A stretch of 64,000 nt of DNA from an uncultured Robinsoniella sp. Its GTDB lineage: Bacteria > Bacillota > Clostridia > Lachnospirales > Lachnospiraceae. The position numbers and the translations under genes were made by a program. This document shows positions 17,734 through 26,498 of this stretch, piece after piece (position 1 is the first letter of the stretch; every line of letters begins with the position of its first letter). The stretch spans positions 62,001 through 126,000 of the forward strand of contig UQGG01000019.1 of NCBI GenBank assembly GCA_900540475.1. The letters are read 5' to 3'. Below the pieces are notes generated by a model. It did not search any database and had not been told where the DNA came from. It saw only the letters and a program-made list of their open reading frames with translations.

Positions 17734-18633
17734 TTATTTCAATAATTCCCCAATGTTAATCCGCCCCCACCCCTGCTGGTAGTGCGGGCGCCCAATATCA
17801 TCACAGGTCTCTTTCAGCTTCATTTTCACTTCTACATTTGTCATCCCCGGTGAACTGCATAAAAGCAGCGCTACCGCCCCGGAAACGATAGGCGTTGCCA
17901 TGGAAGTTCCGCTTTTGGTACAGTAGTATCCATTTCCAGCCACCTTCATATTGCTGCAGGAAACAATTCTGGAGCCGGGCGCTACAACATCCGGCTTGCA
18001 GACACATTCCCTTGTGGGGCCTCTGCCTGAATAGTACAGCTTTTCGTTGTTATAGCTTCCAACCTTCATAAAATCATCCGAAGATCCTACCGTAATTACT
18101 TTTTTACTATTTCCGGGCGCTGTAATAGACATTGGATCCGGTCCCATATTGCCGGCGGCAACCACCACTACAAGTCCCGCATCCCAAGCTCGTTCCACGC
18201 TGTCCACCAGCTTAAAATCTGCATCATTCCCTTCTCCTTCTGTTCCAACGGAAATGTTTAAGATCCGGATATTATACAGCTCTTTATTTTTAATGACCCA
18301 GTCAATTCCATCTAATACATCTCTTCTGTTTCCGCCGCCTTTGCGGTCCAATACCTTTAATGACATGACATGGCAGGCAGGCGCAATGCCTCTGTATCTG
18401 CCGCCTGACATTTTTCCATTCCCTGCGACAATACCAATAACGTGGCTGCCATGGGAACAATCGTCATACATGGATACTCTTCCTCCCACGAAATCACGGA
18501 AACAACAAATTCTATCTTTATAATCCGGGTGCGGATAAACCCCCGTATCTAATACCGCCACTCCAATCCCCTGGCCCAATATGCCTCTGCGGTGAACATT
18601 TTCTACATTTACTGACAATCTGGCACGATTCAT
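17734..18633 (-). CDS. S8 (subtilisin-like) serine peptidase, leaderless
   Basis: A 299-residue subtilase with a full triad: Asp29 (AVLDTGVYPHPDY), His61 (CSHGSHVIGIVAGNG) and Ser in SGTSMATPIVSGAVALLL. The oxyanion Asn is in VVAAGNMGPDP. There is no signal peptide and almost no prodomain, like intracellular subtilisin-type or cytosolic Csp-type enzymes. It lies 46 bp downstream of lgt on the same strand and may be co-transcribed with it. A second, larger subtilase is divergent across lgt (19592-21289). The substrate is unknown; a sporulation or germination role is possible but not shown. Confidence 0.88.
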   Translation of the reverse strand: MNRARLSVNVENVHRRGILGQGIGVAVLDTGVYPHPDYKDRICCFRDFVGGRVSMYDDCSHGSHVIGIVAGNGKMSGGRYRGIAPACHVMSLKVLDRKGGGNRRDVLDGIDWVIKNKELYNIRILNISVGTEGEGNDADFKLVDSVERAWDAGLVVVVAAGNMGPDPMSITAPGNSKKVITVGSSDDFMKVGSYNNEKLYYSGRGPTRECVCKPDVVAPGSRIVSCSNMKVAGNGYYCTKSGTSMATPIVSGAVALLLCSSPGMTNVEVKMKLKETCDDIGRPHYQQGWGRINIGELLK

Positions 18634-18679
18634 TTCGCTTTACCCTTTTTTAACAGTATACGTAAAAATAAAAAGGTGG

Positions 18680-19438
18680 CTACTCTTCTTTCTTTTTCCG
18701 ATGGGTTACAAAGTACATCATGCCGGCTCCGAAAGCCACCATGAAAATAGAAATAAACTGTGATGTTGACAGCATTCCTACATTTCCTCTCGGGTCATTG
18801 CGGAAGATTTCAACAATAAATCTACCCACACCATAAAGAATCAGATACATACTGATGACTTTACCGTCCTTTTTCTGCTTCCCGGCATACCAGATTAAAA
18901 ATCCGGCTATCAGGAAATCCCCCAGGCTGGAAAAAATCTGGGTTGGAAGCAGAGAAACCCCATTGGGAGCAAATTCAGAGTTATGGAATACGATTCCGAT
19001 TGGGCAATCAGTCTCACGTCCATAGCAGCAGCCCGCAAGCAGACAGCCAATCCTTCCAAATCCCTGTCCTATGGATACCGACGGAACTATTAAATCCATA
19101 TACTTTAAAAAATTCAGCTTTTTAAATCTGCTGTATACATAAAGTATGAGAATTCCTCCAATGATACCACCGTATACCACAAATCCGTAAGCCAGATCCG
19201 ACCATAAGTTTTTGGAATGAATGATGCTGTTCCATTCGGTTATTATGTATAGAATCTTTGCCCCCAGCATTCCGCCTACAATGCAGAGCAATCCCATGTT
19301 AAAAACGATATCCTTATCTAATCCATGCTTTTCAGCTCGTTTCATGCCAATCAGTATCGCAGCTAGAAATCCAATTCCGATCATTAAACCGTAGCCGTGA
19401 ATGGTGATTGGTCCAATTGAAAATAAATCCGGTCTCAC
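18680..19438 (-). CDS. lgt: prolipoprotein diacylglyceryl transferase
   Basis: A 252-residue polytopic membrane enzyme that adds diacylglycerol to the lipobox cysteine of exported lipoproteins. It has FSIGPITIHGYGLMIGIGFL at the N-terminus, the Lgt signature GQGFGRIGCLLAGCCYGR, and LYGVGRFIVEIFRNDPRG near the end, with about seven membrane segments. The start is a GTG at 19438 with AGAGAGG upstream. The lipoproteins at 39366-40175 and 55766-56923 would be its clients. Confidence 0.96.
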   Translation of the reverse strand: MRPDLFSIGPITIHGYGLMIGIGFLAAILIGMKRAEKHGLDKDIVFNMGLLCIVGGMLGAKILYIITEWNSIIHSKNLWSDLAYGFVVYGGIIGGILILYVYSRFKKLNFLKYMDLIVPSVSIGQGFGRIGCLLAGCCYGRETDCPIGIVFHNSEFAPNGVSLLPTQIFSSLGDFLIAGFLIWYAGKQKKDGKVISMYLILYGVGRFIVEIFRNDPRGNVGMLSTSQFISIFMVAFGAGMMYFVTHRKKKEE

Positions 19439-19591
19439 TTAATCTACCTCTCTTCTGTCTCAGTATAAATATTAAAATCCTGTAATTGTTCAGAACCTTC
19501 CCAGTTACAAGACTTGCATAATATGATTAGTATAACATAGGAATCACATTTTTCCCATATCTTATTAAAAAACATTAGAATTGGAGATCAT

Positions 19592-21289
19592 ATGCCCAAA
19601 ATTGAAATGCAAAACAAAATATACTCCAACGACTTCTATGACCTTGTCGTTGCGTATCAGGGTACAGAAGAAAATCTTTCCAGAGACTTTCCTTTATTGG
19701 GATCTCAGGCGGTGGGCGGGGGCTATGCGATTTTGCATGTGGATAAGACATTATTTCCAAGCAGTGTGCTCTCTACCGTAGGATACACCACTATTCCGAA
19801 ACTTTATACCACCTTAGACAGCACCAGTCTGGAGGTTTCCGGAATCCTGAGAACACAAAATCAGCCTATTTTAAATCTGAAAGGAGAAAATATCCTGATG
19901 GGCTTTATCGATACCGGCATTGACTATACGCTGGACACCTTTCGAAAGTCTGACGGGTCAACAAGGATTCTCGGCATGTGGGATCAGACAGAAAGAACCG
20001 ATGATCCCCCCGATGAGCTTTTCTATGGAAAAATATATACTCGAGATGATATTAATACAGCCCTTGCCTCTGATAACCCCATAAGTATCGTTCCCGAAAC
20101 CGATGAAAACGGACATGGTACCTTTCTAACCGGTGTCGCCGCCGGAAGTGCAGACCCGGATCAGGATTTTGTGGGTGCCGCCCCTATGAGTGATATTGCC
20201 GTTGTAAAATTAAAAACCGCCAAACAGTATTTGAAGGATTTTTTCTTTGTCGCGGAAGATGCTCTGGCATTTCAGGAGTCAGACATCATGACGGGGATCT
20301 ACTATCTCTATAATCTCGCAATTGAAAACAATATGCCTCTTGTGATCTGCATCGCTCTTGGCAGCAACCAGGGCGATCATTCCGGGGCGTCCTTCCTGGA
20401 CAGTTTTGTTTCCTTCTATTCCAACTATACCGGGATCTTCTGTGTGGTTGCAGCTGGCAACGAGGCTGGAATGGGACATCACTTTTACGGTAAGATTGCA
20501 GGGGAAAACCAATTCCAGACAGCGGAAATCCTGGTAGATAAGGATACCAAGGGGTTTTCTCTGGAAATCTGGGCACAGGCACCGGAGCTGTATTCGGTAT
20601 CCGTCACCTCTCCACTGGGTGAAACTATTCCCGCAGTCCCTGCCAGGCTTGGGCAAAGCACGGTTGAACGTCTGGTTCTGGAAAAAACGGTGATCTATAT
20701 TGATTATGAAATTGTGGAATTTACTACGGGGAGCCAGCTCATACTGATAAGATTCGAAAATCCCACTCCCGGGCTTTGGAATATCAGTGTCATAAATAAT
20801 ATATTTATAAACGGTATCTTCCATATGTGGCTGCCTATAACCGGACTGATTCCTCCAGGAACCGTATTTCTAACTCCAAACCCGGATACCACGCTGACTT
20901 CCCCTTCAGCTGCGGATTCCGCAATTACCATCAGTACTTATAATGCCTACGACAACAGCCTTTTTATCAATTCCAGCCGGGGCTATACACGTACCGGAGC
21001 CATCAAACCGGATATTGCCGCCCCGGGTGTCAATGTGTACGGTCCCACAGGACCCGGGAGCTATTCACCAAGGACCGGATCCAGCTTGGCTGCAGCCTTG
21101 GCGGCGGGATCGGTTGCTCTTTTGATAAATTGGGGCCTGACCAGATATACACCGCATGTCCTGAGCACCCAGGAGGTAAAAAATTTTCTGATCCGTGGTG
21201 CAGACAGATCTGAAAACCTCCTCTACCCCAACCGGGAATGGGGTTACGGAACCTTAAATGTATACCGGATCTTTGAAATTTTAAGGTAA
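19592..21289 (+). CDS. Csp-like subtilisin family peptidase
   Basis: A 565-residue S8 peptidase of the CspA/B/C-like group, typical of Clostridia. The N-terminal ~95 residues are prodomain-like. Asp is in MGFIDTGIDYTLDTF, His in ETDENGHGTFLTGVAAGS, and the serine in TGSSLAAALAAGSVALL (SSLAA instead of the usual TSMAT/A). The jelly-roll-like insertion between His and Ser (~300-410) is as in clostridial Csp proteins, which process the spore cortex hydrolase SleC and act in germinant sensing. There is no signal peptide, also as in Csp. All triad residues are present, so it is probably active, unlike CspC pseudoproteases. The role here is inferred. Confidence 0.85.
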   Translation: MPKIEMQNKIYSNDFYDLVVAYQGTEENLSRDFPLLGSQAVGGGYAILHVDKTLFPSSVLSTVGYTTIPKLYTTLDSTSLEVSGILRTQNQPILNLKGENILMGFIDTGIDYTLDTFRKSDGSTRILGMWDQTERTDDPPDELFYGKIYTRDDINTALASDNPISIVPETDENGHGTFLTGVAAGSADPDQDFVGAAPMSDIAVVKLKTAKQYLKDFFFVAEDALAFQESDIMTGIYYLYNLAIENNMPLVICIALGSNQGDHSGASFLDSFVSFYSNYTGIFCVVAAGNEAGMGHHFYGKIAGENQFQTAEILVDKDTKGFSLEIWAQAPELYSVSVTSPLGETIPAVPARLGQSTVERLVLEKTVIYIDYEIVEFTTGSQLILIRFENPTPGLWNISVINNIFINGIFHMWLPITGLIPPGTVFLTPNPDTTLTSPSAADSAITISTYNAYDNSLFINSSRGYTRTGAIKPDIAAPGVNVYGPTGPGSYSPRTGSSLAAALAAGSVALLINWGLTRYTPHVLSTQEVKNFLIRGADRSENLLYPNREWGYGTLNVYRIFEILR

Positions 21290-21373
21290 AAAAAAATTTT
21301 TTTTAAATAGTGTAACCCAAACAAGCCTCCAGACATATCATGAAGTGTAATCAAAATTATCGGAGGAAGATAA

Positions 21374-21637
21374 ATGAGTGATTTAGCAGCAACAAATTGT
21401 GGATGTGGATGTGAAGAAAGAGGATGTGGATGTAACAACGGATGTAACAATGGATGCGGCGGCGGATTCGGTGGCGGCTCCTGTCTGTGGATCATTATCC
21501 TTCTGTTCTGCTGTGGCGGATGCGGCGGCGGAATCGGCGGCGGATGTGGAAACGGCTGTGGCGGCGGATGCGGCGACAACTCCTGTATCTTAATCATCTT
21601 ATTACTGCTCTGCTGTGGCGGAGGATCTCTTTGCTAA
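21374..21637 (+). CDS. Gly/Cys-rich small protein with two hydrophobic segments
   Basis: 87 residues, 18 of them Cys and about a third Gly. Two tandem units each pair a Gly/Cys-rich stretch with a hydrophobic run flanked by CC: SCLWIIILLFCCGG (~36-49) and SCILIILLLLCCGGG (~70-84). A strong ribosome binding site (GGAGGAAGATAA) and a clean terminator show it is a real gene. The composition recalls Gly-rich small spore or coat proteins of the YjcZ type, but the cysteine content is far higher. Disulfide, metal or surface-film roles are all possible. I do not recognise a named family and assign no function. Confidence 0.8.
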   Translation: MSDLAATNCGCGCEERGCGCNNGCNNGCGGGFGGGSCLWIIILLFCCGGCGGGIGGGCGNGCGGGCGDNSCILIILLLLCCGGGSLC

Positions 21638-21648
21638 TTAATTTCCAC

Positions 21649-21676
21649 GAAAGCCCCCTTTTTGGGGGCTTTTTTC
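21649..21676 (+). terminator. terminator of the Gly/Cys-rich protein gene
   Basis: AAGCCCCC, TTTTT loop, GGGGGCTT, then TTTT; 12 bp past the stop. Confidence 0.9.
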
Positions 21677-21784
21677 AATTTCAACGGCAACTTACCCAGT
21701 AGGGAATCGTCATACTATACGGGGAATTAGGTTATATATTTTTTACATAAACAGGAGGCGCAGCAGTCTGCGCCTGCCCATATT

Positions 21785-21934
21785 TTATTTTTTCAAATCT
21801 TCTTTCTTCGAAATCTTTTCTGCTTTATCCTTTTCTTTATTTTCTCTATTTATTCCGTCTGCCTTTCTTACCTGCATACATTCATCATCTACTTCGTAAA
21901 ATGCATTACCATCTATAACAATATGACGCGACAT
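21785..21934 (-). CDS. 49-residue conserved-looking small protein, function unknown
   Basis: The frame opens at 21994, but the ATG at 21934 has AAAGGAGGATACAA directly upstream and gives MSRHIVIDGNAFYEVDDECM followed by a lysine/glutamate-rich tail (~28-49). The 'IDGNxFYEVDxEC' pattern is the kind of small conserved motif I associate with uncharacterised Clostridia proteins, but I cannot name the family. It is single and on the strand opposite its neighbours. The function is unknown. Confidence 0.65.
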   Translation of the reverse strand: MSRHIVIDGNAFYEVDDECMQVRKADGINRENKEKDKAEKISKKEDLKK

Positions 21935-22045
21935 TTTGTATCCTCCTTTATGAACTATACATATAATATATGAGAATTTGCTCTCATCTGTCATACTTCC
22001 CTGATTTTACACATATATTTTTTCAAAACACATTGGCAGGAAAAT

Positions 22046-22519
22046 ATGGAAGAATATGCTGCACCGCCTTTAACAGCCATCGACCAGATCGCAAACGGAA
22101 ACCAACTCCAGATGTTAAAAGCAATCATACCATATGTAGAATTGAAGAATCAAAAAATTCTGGCGTTATATATTAAGGTCCTGGAACTTGGTAACATCCT
22201 TACATTTTACGAAGATTCCGATTCTCCTATGAAAGCGTGTTCTATGGAGAATACATCATTTTCTCCAAAAGATATGCTAAATGACATGCGAAAATATTGC
22301 AGCGGTTCCCAAAGAGAAATGCTGGATAATTGCCTGAATCTCCTGAATACCATGGAACTATTAGAGACCTATAAAGAAATGTTCAGCCAGAGCGATAATG
22401 GTGGTGACGGAGAAGGACAAAGCCAAAATCCCATGGATTTTGTTATGAACATGCTCTCTCCGGAGCAGCAGTCAATGTTTGAAACCTATAACACAATGTT
22501 TGATTCAGAAGGAAAGTGA
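22046..22519 (+). CDS. hypothetical protein, first gene of a two-gene unit
   Basis: 157 residues, mostly helical by composition, with no signal peptide or membrane segment. It starts MEEYAAPPLTAIDQIANGNQ after CAGGAAAAT. The centre has KNQKILALYIKVLELGNIL, and the C-terminal part has a Gly/Ser/Gln-rich linker (~125-140) and a final NPMDFVMNMLSPEQQSMFET segment. No family is recognised. The next gene starts 7 bp after its stop, so the two are probably co-expressed and may interact. Confidence 0.75.
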   Translation: MEEYAAPPLTAIDQIANGNQLQMLKAIIPYVELKNQKILALYIKVLELGNILTFYEDSDSPMKACSMENTSFSPKDMLNDMRKYCSGSQREMLDNCLNLLNTMELLETYKEMFSQSDNGGDGEGQSQNPMDFVMNMLSPEQQSMFETYNTMFDSEGK

Positions 22520-22526
22520 GGATTTT

Positions 22527-22802
22527 ATGAGTAATAATGATTGGATGAATAACCCGGCACTGAAAGATATTGATAGATCAAAACTGGAGATGTTTATGGC
22601 ACTTGCGGACCAGTCTTCCGGAAAGTCCCCGAAAGAGCTGCTGCCATTTCTGCTGGCGAGCGCATCCCGGACAAAGTCTCAGGGCAAGGGATTTGCTCCC
22701 GAGGAAGTGGATTTAATTATAGAGGTCATGAAACAGGGGAAACCCAAAGAAGAAGTACAAAACATTGAAAAATTACGTAATATGATGAAGATGATGCGTT
22801 AG
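22527..22802 (+). CDS. hypothetical protein, second gene of a two-gene unit
   Basis: 92 residues starting MSNNDWMNNPALKDIDRSKL after GTGAGGATTTT. The frame opens earlier (22479) inside the upstream gene, but this ATG has the ribosome binding site. The protein is charged and helical, with 'MFMALADQSSGKSPKELLPFL' -like helices and a C-terminal 'NIEKLRNMMKMMR'. A domain of the form 'LPFLLASASRTKSQGKGF' has no counterpart I know. It is close to the Csp-like protease and the Gly/Cys-rich gene but on its own transcript. Confidence 0.75.
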   Translation: MSNNDWMNNPALKDIDRSKLEMFMALADQSSGKSPKELLPFLLASASRTKSQGKGFAPEEVDLIIEVMKQGKPKEEVQNIEKLRNMMKMMR

Positions 22803-22921
22803 AACATAATGAATCAGCCAGTATTGGCAGTACATTTCCATAATCTGAAATGAAAAGCTTAGAACATGTTTTAAAAAGGCTCTGGTGAGGGATCAGGAAA
22901 CGGAGGCTTTATGGTCTTAGT

Positions 22922-22978
22922 GATAAAAAGAAACAAAAAGAAGCGGGCAGGGAATCTTTCATTTCCCTCCCGCTTCTA
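22922..22978 (-). terminator. terminator of the glycyl-radical enzyme operon
   Basis: On the minus strand AGAAGCGGGAGGGAAA, a short loop and TTCCCTGCCCGCTTCT are followed by TTTTGTTTCTTTTT, 40 bp past the activase stop. Confidence 0.85.
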
Positions 22979-23018
22979 GAGCGTCCGATGCGCCGTCGAT
23001 TCACAAACGCGTTTATCA

Positions 23019-23813
23019 TCACCCGCCGATTTGCACATACAGCCCACAGGTCCTTGCTACCTGAGCCAGCATCTCCATATGCTCATTATCCGGCGGTACC
23101 AGATGCCCTAACGTATAATCACGATCCAGTCCCACGTATTTATCCTGTCCCAGCCTGTGATACGGCAGCAGGTGAATCTGCTCAACCCCCGGCAGGGTTC
23201 TGGCAAACTGGGCAATCTGAAGTATCTCTTCCGATGTATCGTTAAAAGTCGGGATAACCGGAACCCGGATAATTAATTTCTGTCCCTCTGCCGCTATTTT
23301 TCTGGCATTATCAAGAATCAATTCATTTGGCTGACCGGTGAAGAGTTTATGTTTGGCACTGTCCAAATGTTTAATATCCATTAGAAACAAATCCAGAAAC
23401 GGCAGTATTTTTTCTTTAATGATTTCAAATTTGGCAAATCCGGTGGATTCCAGAGCCGTATTCATCCCATAGTACTGCGCTGCCTGAAATAATGCAGATG
23501 CAAAATCAGGCTGGAGCAGTGACTCTCCCCCTGAAAGTGTAAGCCCACCCCCGGAACGCTTAAAGTGATAGGTGTCTTTACGAACCTCTTCCATTACTTC
23601 TTCTACGGTAACATCCCTGCCGATTACCTTTTCCCTGTCATTTTGCATCATAGTCTGAATCTGGAAGCTCTGGGATTCCGGATTACAGCACCACTTGCAG
23701 CGAAGGGCACAGCCTTTTAAGAATACAATTGTCCGTATTCCGGGACCGTCATGAATGGAATACTTCTGTATATCAAATATCCGTCCTGTCTGTTTTAAAA
23801 ATTCTTTTTCCAT
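23019..23813 (-). CDS. glycyl-radical enzyme activating protein (short, PFL-AE-like form)
   Basis: A 264-residue radical SAM protein that installs the glycyl radical on its partner enzyme. It has SIHDGPGIRTIVFLKGC, the cluster motif CALRCKWC (C-x3-C-x2-C), and the GGE motif in GGGLTLSGGESLLQ. Activases of dehydratase-type partners usually carry an inserted two-cluster ferredoxin domain after this motif; here the sequence runs straight from NPESQSFQIQ to VTVEEVMEEV with no extra cysteine cluster, as in pyruvate formate-lyase activase. The start at 23813 is 1 bp after the partner's stop. The frame extends to 23897, but only the internal ATG matches the family. Confidence 0.9.
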   Translation of the reverse strand: MEKEFLKQTGRIFDIQKYSIHDGPGIRTIVFLKGCALRCKWCCNPESQSFQIQTMMQNDREKVIGRDVTVEEVMEEVRKDTYHFKRSGGGLTLSGGESLLQPDFASALFQAAQYYGMNTALESTGFAKFEIIKEKILPFLDLFLMDIKHLDSAKHKLFTGQPNELILDNARKIAAEGQKLIIRVPVIPTFNDTSEEILQIAQFARTLPGVEQIHLLPYHRLGQDKYVGLDRDYTLGHLVPPDNEHMEMLAQVARTCGLYVQIGG

Positions 23814-23814
23814 A

Positions 23815-26340
23815 TTAAAATCCCTGCATCGTTCTGTTAATAATATCATCCTGCAGCGCTCTGGACAAAGTCGTAAACAGGGCACTGTATCCCGCAACTC
23901 TTACCACCAGGTTTTTATAATTTTCCGGATGAGCCTGTGCGTCCAGCAATGTTTCCCGGCTCACTACATTGAACTGCATATGCATCCCCTTCTGATCGAA
24001 AAACGCACGGATCAGAGAAGTAAATTTCTGAAGTCCCGCCATTCCGCTCAGCGCAGACGGATGGAATTTCTGATTGAATAAAGTCCCGTTAGATGCGATG
24101 AAATGATCCAGTCTGGCAACGGAATTGGCTGTTGCCGTAGGACCGCTGATGTCTTTTCCTGCTACCGGACCTACTCCGTCCGCAATAGGTGTCTGTGCAA
24201 GCCTTCCGTCTGGTGTTGCTCCGGTCTGTGCACCAAGAGGTACATTCGCCGAAACAGGATACAAACCTGCCTGGTACTGCCCTCCACGAGGATTTCTGTA
24301 TTTTTCCAGAGGCTTTGTGTAAGTATAGGCTACATCTCTGGCAAAAAGGTCAATGCTCTCTATATCATTGCCGTACTTTGGAAGTGCATCGATCATTGCT
24401 AATAGTGCATCATATTTCTGCTTTTTGGCTGGTTCCGTTCCTGTCTGTCTCACGGTATCAGCAATCACACGGATCTCAGACGCACCAACTTTCTGACCTG
24501 CATTCTTAAGTTCTTTTGCAATCTGTATAGTCAGCGCTTCTACTTTAGACTGGCTCAGACCTTTGCCGAAGTTGTCATCCAATGCCTGCTTATATTCAGC
24601 CAGCGTAAGCTTTTTCTCTTCAAATACCAGCTTTTTCACTGCGTATAATGCATCTGTTACATTTGCGATTCCAAATCCCTGAGGACCCGTAAAGTTATAT
24701 ACTGCCCCGCCTTCCTGCAATGATTTACCTTTTTTAATACAATCATCAATCATACTGGACTGGTAGGGAAGCGGACATCTCTGTGCATGTGCCACATCAA
24801 TGGAATTATCCGCATTGACCATTAATTCAATAAAGTACTCCATCTGCTGTTTGTACGCATCGTAGAATTCCTCAAAACTCTTCATTTCCCGGATATCACG
24901 GGTTTTTATACCTACCTGTTCGCCGTCTTCCATTCCGCTTGTAAAGACCAGCTCAAGCGGTCTGCACATATTGAAAAACGCTGCATCGTGCCATCCATCG
25001 GTTTTACCATGAGCCTGAGGCTCCACACAGCCAATGATATTATAGGTACGGGCATCTGCAAGTGCTACTCCTCTGCTGACCATGGATGGAATTATAACTT
25101 CGTCATTGTAGTAAGCCGGAAGTCCGATACCGGTTCTGGTAAGTTTGGCTGCCTTAATCATCAGTTCGTCCGGTGTCTTGTTCCAGACACGCACAGAAAG
25201 AGATGGTGCCGGCAAAAATACATGCATGGATGCCTCAATGCACATAAAGGACAAGTCGTTGGTAACGTCATTTCCTTCCTCGTCCTGACCTCCTACAATC
25301 AGGTTCTGGAACAGACTGTAGCCTGCAAAGCCTTCCGCACTTGCTGCATCCCTGCATTTATTCAGATCATTTAATTTTACCCAGATGCAGTCGACCAGCT
25401 CCTGTGCTGACTCTCTCGTTATTTTACCGGACTTCATATCCGCCTCGTAATACGGATACATATACTGGTCAAATCGTCCCGGGGAAATGGAATGCCCGGA
25501 GGATTCGGTCTGCAGCAGCATCTGAACAAACCAGAAGGACTGACACGCCTCATAAAAGGTCTCAGCCGGTTTTGCGGGTACTTTCGCACAGATTCTGGCA
25601 ATTTCCAGCAATTCTAACTTTCTGCGGTTATCCTGGCACTTTGCTGCTTCTTCCAATGCCAAAAGCGCATACCGCTGAGCATAGTGAATTGCAGCTGTGC
25701 AACTGATTATTACAGATTCCAGGAAAGCAGAACGGGTCTGGTAATCTTCATCTGACACACTGCATTTATCCAGTTCCTCTTTGGCAAACGCAATAATACC
25801 TTCGTATCCGATTGCCAGTACTTCTTCATATTTTACGGTAAAATGTCCGATCCCATTATAAAAATAGTTGCCCGGAGTAAAGATATTGTGCTTCATGGCA
25901 AGCAGTGTTTCTTCCGTCATATAAGAAGTGGCAAGCTCGCTGGTGGTTTTTCCTTTCCAATATAAATAAACTTCATGCAGTTTTTCTTTTGTATCATTGG
26001 ATATATAGAACGGATCGGCGCTTCTTTTTTCCACGGTATCAAATTCTTCCTCCAGCCAGGAAAAAGAATATTCCGGAAATACCTGACAGCCCCGTGCAGT
26101 TTTCGTATTACTGCCTACAATCAGTTCTTCCGGACGAATCGTAACAGGAAGTTCATGACAGATTTTTGCAAAAGCCTTTCCTCTTCTCAAAATCACAGGC
26201 TCTCCTTCTGTCTCTTTATAACTCTCTGTTAAAATGACAGCACGTTCTGACTCAATTACCGGCATATGATCGTACAAGTCTTCAATTAATTTTGGAATTC
26301 TGGCACTCTTTTCTATTTCACCATCGTAAAAATTCTTCAC
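23815..26340 (-). CDS. glycyl-radical enzyme, diol/glycerol dehydratase type
   Basis: An 841-residue glycyl-radical enzyme. The radical glycine is Gly817 in VVRVAGYSALF. The thiyl site is Cys438 in IIGCVEPQ, with Glu440 and Asp452, and His166 (GIGHFTV), His283 and Ser284 (SSGHSISPGRF). A single Cys followed by V-E, instead of the Cys-Cys of pyruvate formate-lyase, marks the dehydratase/lyase branch. His, His-Ser, Cys, Glu and Asp at these places are the set described for B12-independent glycerol and 1,2-propanediol dehydratases. The start is a GTG at 26340 with AAGGAGA 8 nt upstream; the frame opens at 26388. The substrate is not proven. Simple annotation as formate acetyltransferase would be wrong. 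Confidence 0.88.
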   Translation of the reverse strand: MKNFYDGEIEKSARIPKLIEDLYDHMPVIESERAVILTESYKETEGEPVILRRGKAFAKICHELPVTIRPEELIVGSNTKTARGCQVFPEYSFSWLEEEFDTVEKRSADPFYISNDTKEKLHEVYLYWKGKTTSELATSYMTEETLLAMKHNIFTPGNYFYNGIGHFTVKYEEVLAIGYEGIIAFAKEELDKCSVSDEDYQTRSAFLESVIISCTAAIHYAQRYALLALEEAAKCQDNRRKLELLEIARICAKVPAKPAETFYEACQSFWFVQMLLQTESSGHSISPGRFDQYMYPYYEADMKSGKITRESAQELVDCIWVKLNDLNKCRDAASAEGFAGYSLFQNLIVGGQDEEGNDVTNDLSFMCIEASMHVFLPAPSLSVRVWNKTPDELMIKAAKLTRTGIGLPAYYNDEVIIPSMVSRGVALADARTYNIIGCVEPQAHGKTDGWHDAAFFNMCRPLELVFTSGMEDGEQVGIKTRDIREMKSFEEFYDAYKQQMEYFIELMVNADNSIDVAHAQRCPLPYQSSMIDDCIKKGKSLQEGGAVYNFTGPQGFGIANVTDALYAVKKLVFEEKKLTLAEYKQALDDNFGKGLSQSKVEALTIQIAKELKNAGQKVGASEIRVIADTVRQTGTEPAKKQKYDALLAMIDALPKYGNDIESIDLFARDVAYTYTKPLEKYRNPRGGQYQAGLYPVSANVPLGAQTGATPDGRLAQTPIADGVGPVAGKDISGPTATANSVARLDHFIASNGTLFNQKFHPSALSGMAGLQKFTSLIRAFFDQKGMHMQFNVVSRETLLDAQAHPENYKNLVVRVAGYSALFTTLSRALQDDIINRTMQGF

Positions 26341-26377
26341 GTTCACTTCTCCTTTATGTATCCGATTTGCAAAGCAA

Positions 26378-26420
26378 AAGCCCTGCACCTACGTTTACAC
26401 ATAGACGCAGGACTTTTTTA
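26378..26420 (-). terminator. terminator downstream of cinA
   Basis: The stem AGTCCTGCGTCTATG / CGTAGGTGCAGGGCT with a 6-base loop lies between cinA and the glycyl-radical enzyme gene. On the minus strand it is followed by TTTTGCTTT; on the plus strand the other arm ends in CTTTTTT. Confidence 0.7.
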
Positions 26421-26498
26421 TACGTATATTATACGCTACCCGTCCTTACAAGTCAATAAAACCTTGCATAAAAAAACATAAATCCAACAAATACAACA

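Noticed and set aside
20279..20824. 181-codon frame antisense to the Csp-like protease
   Set aside because: Antisense shadow of a conserved coding region; no ribosome binding site.
22810..22854. 14-codon frame after the small-protein pair
   Set aside because: No ribosome binding site and too short to judge.
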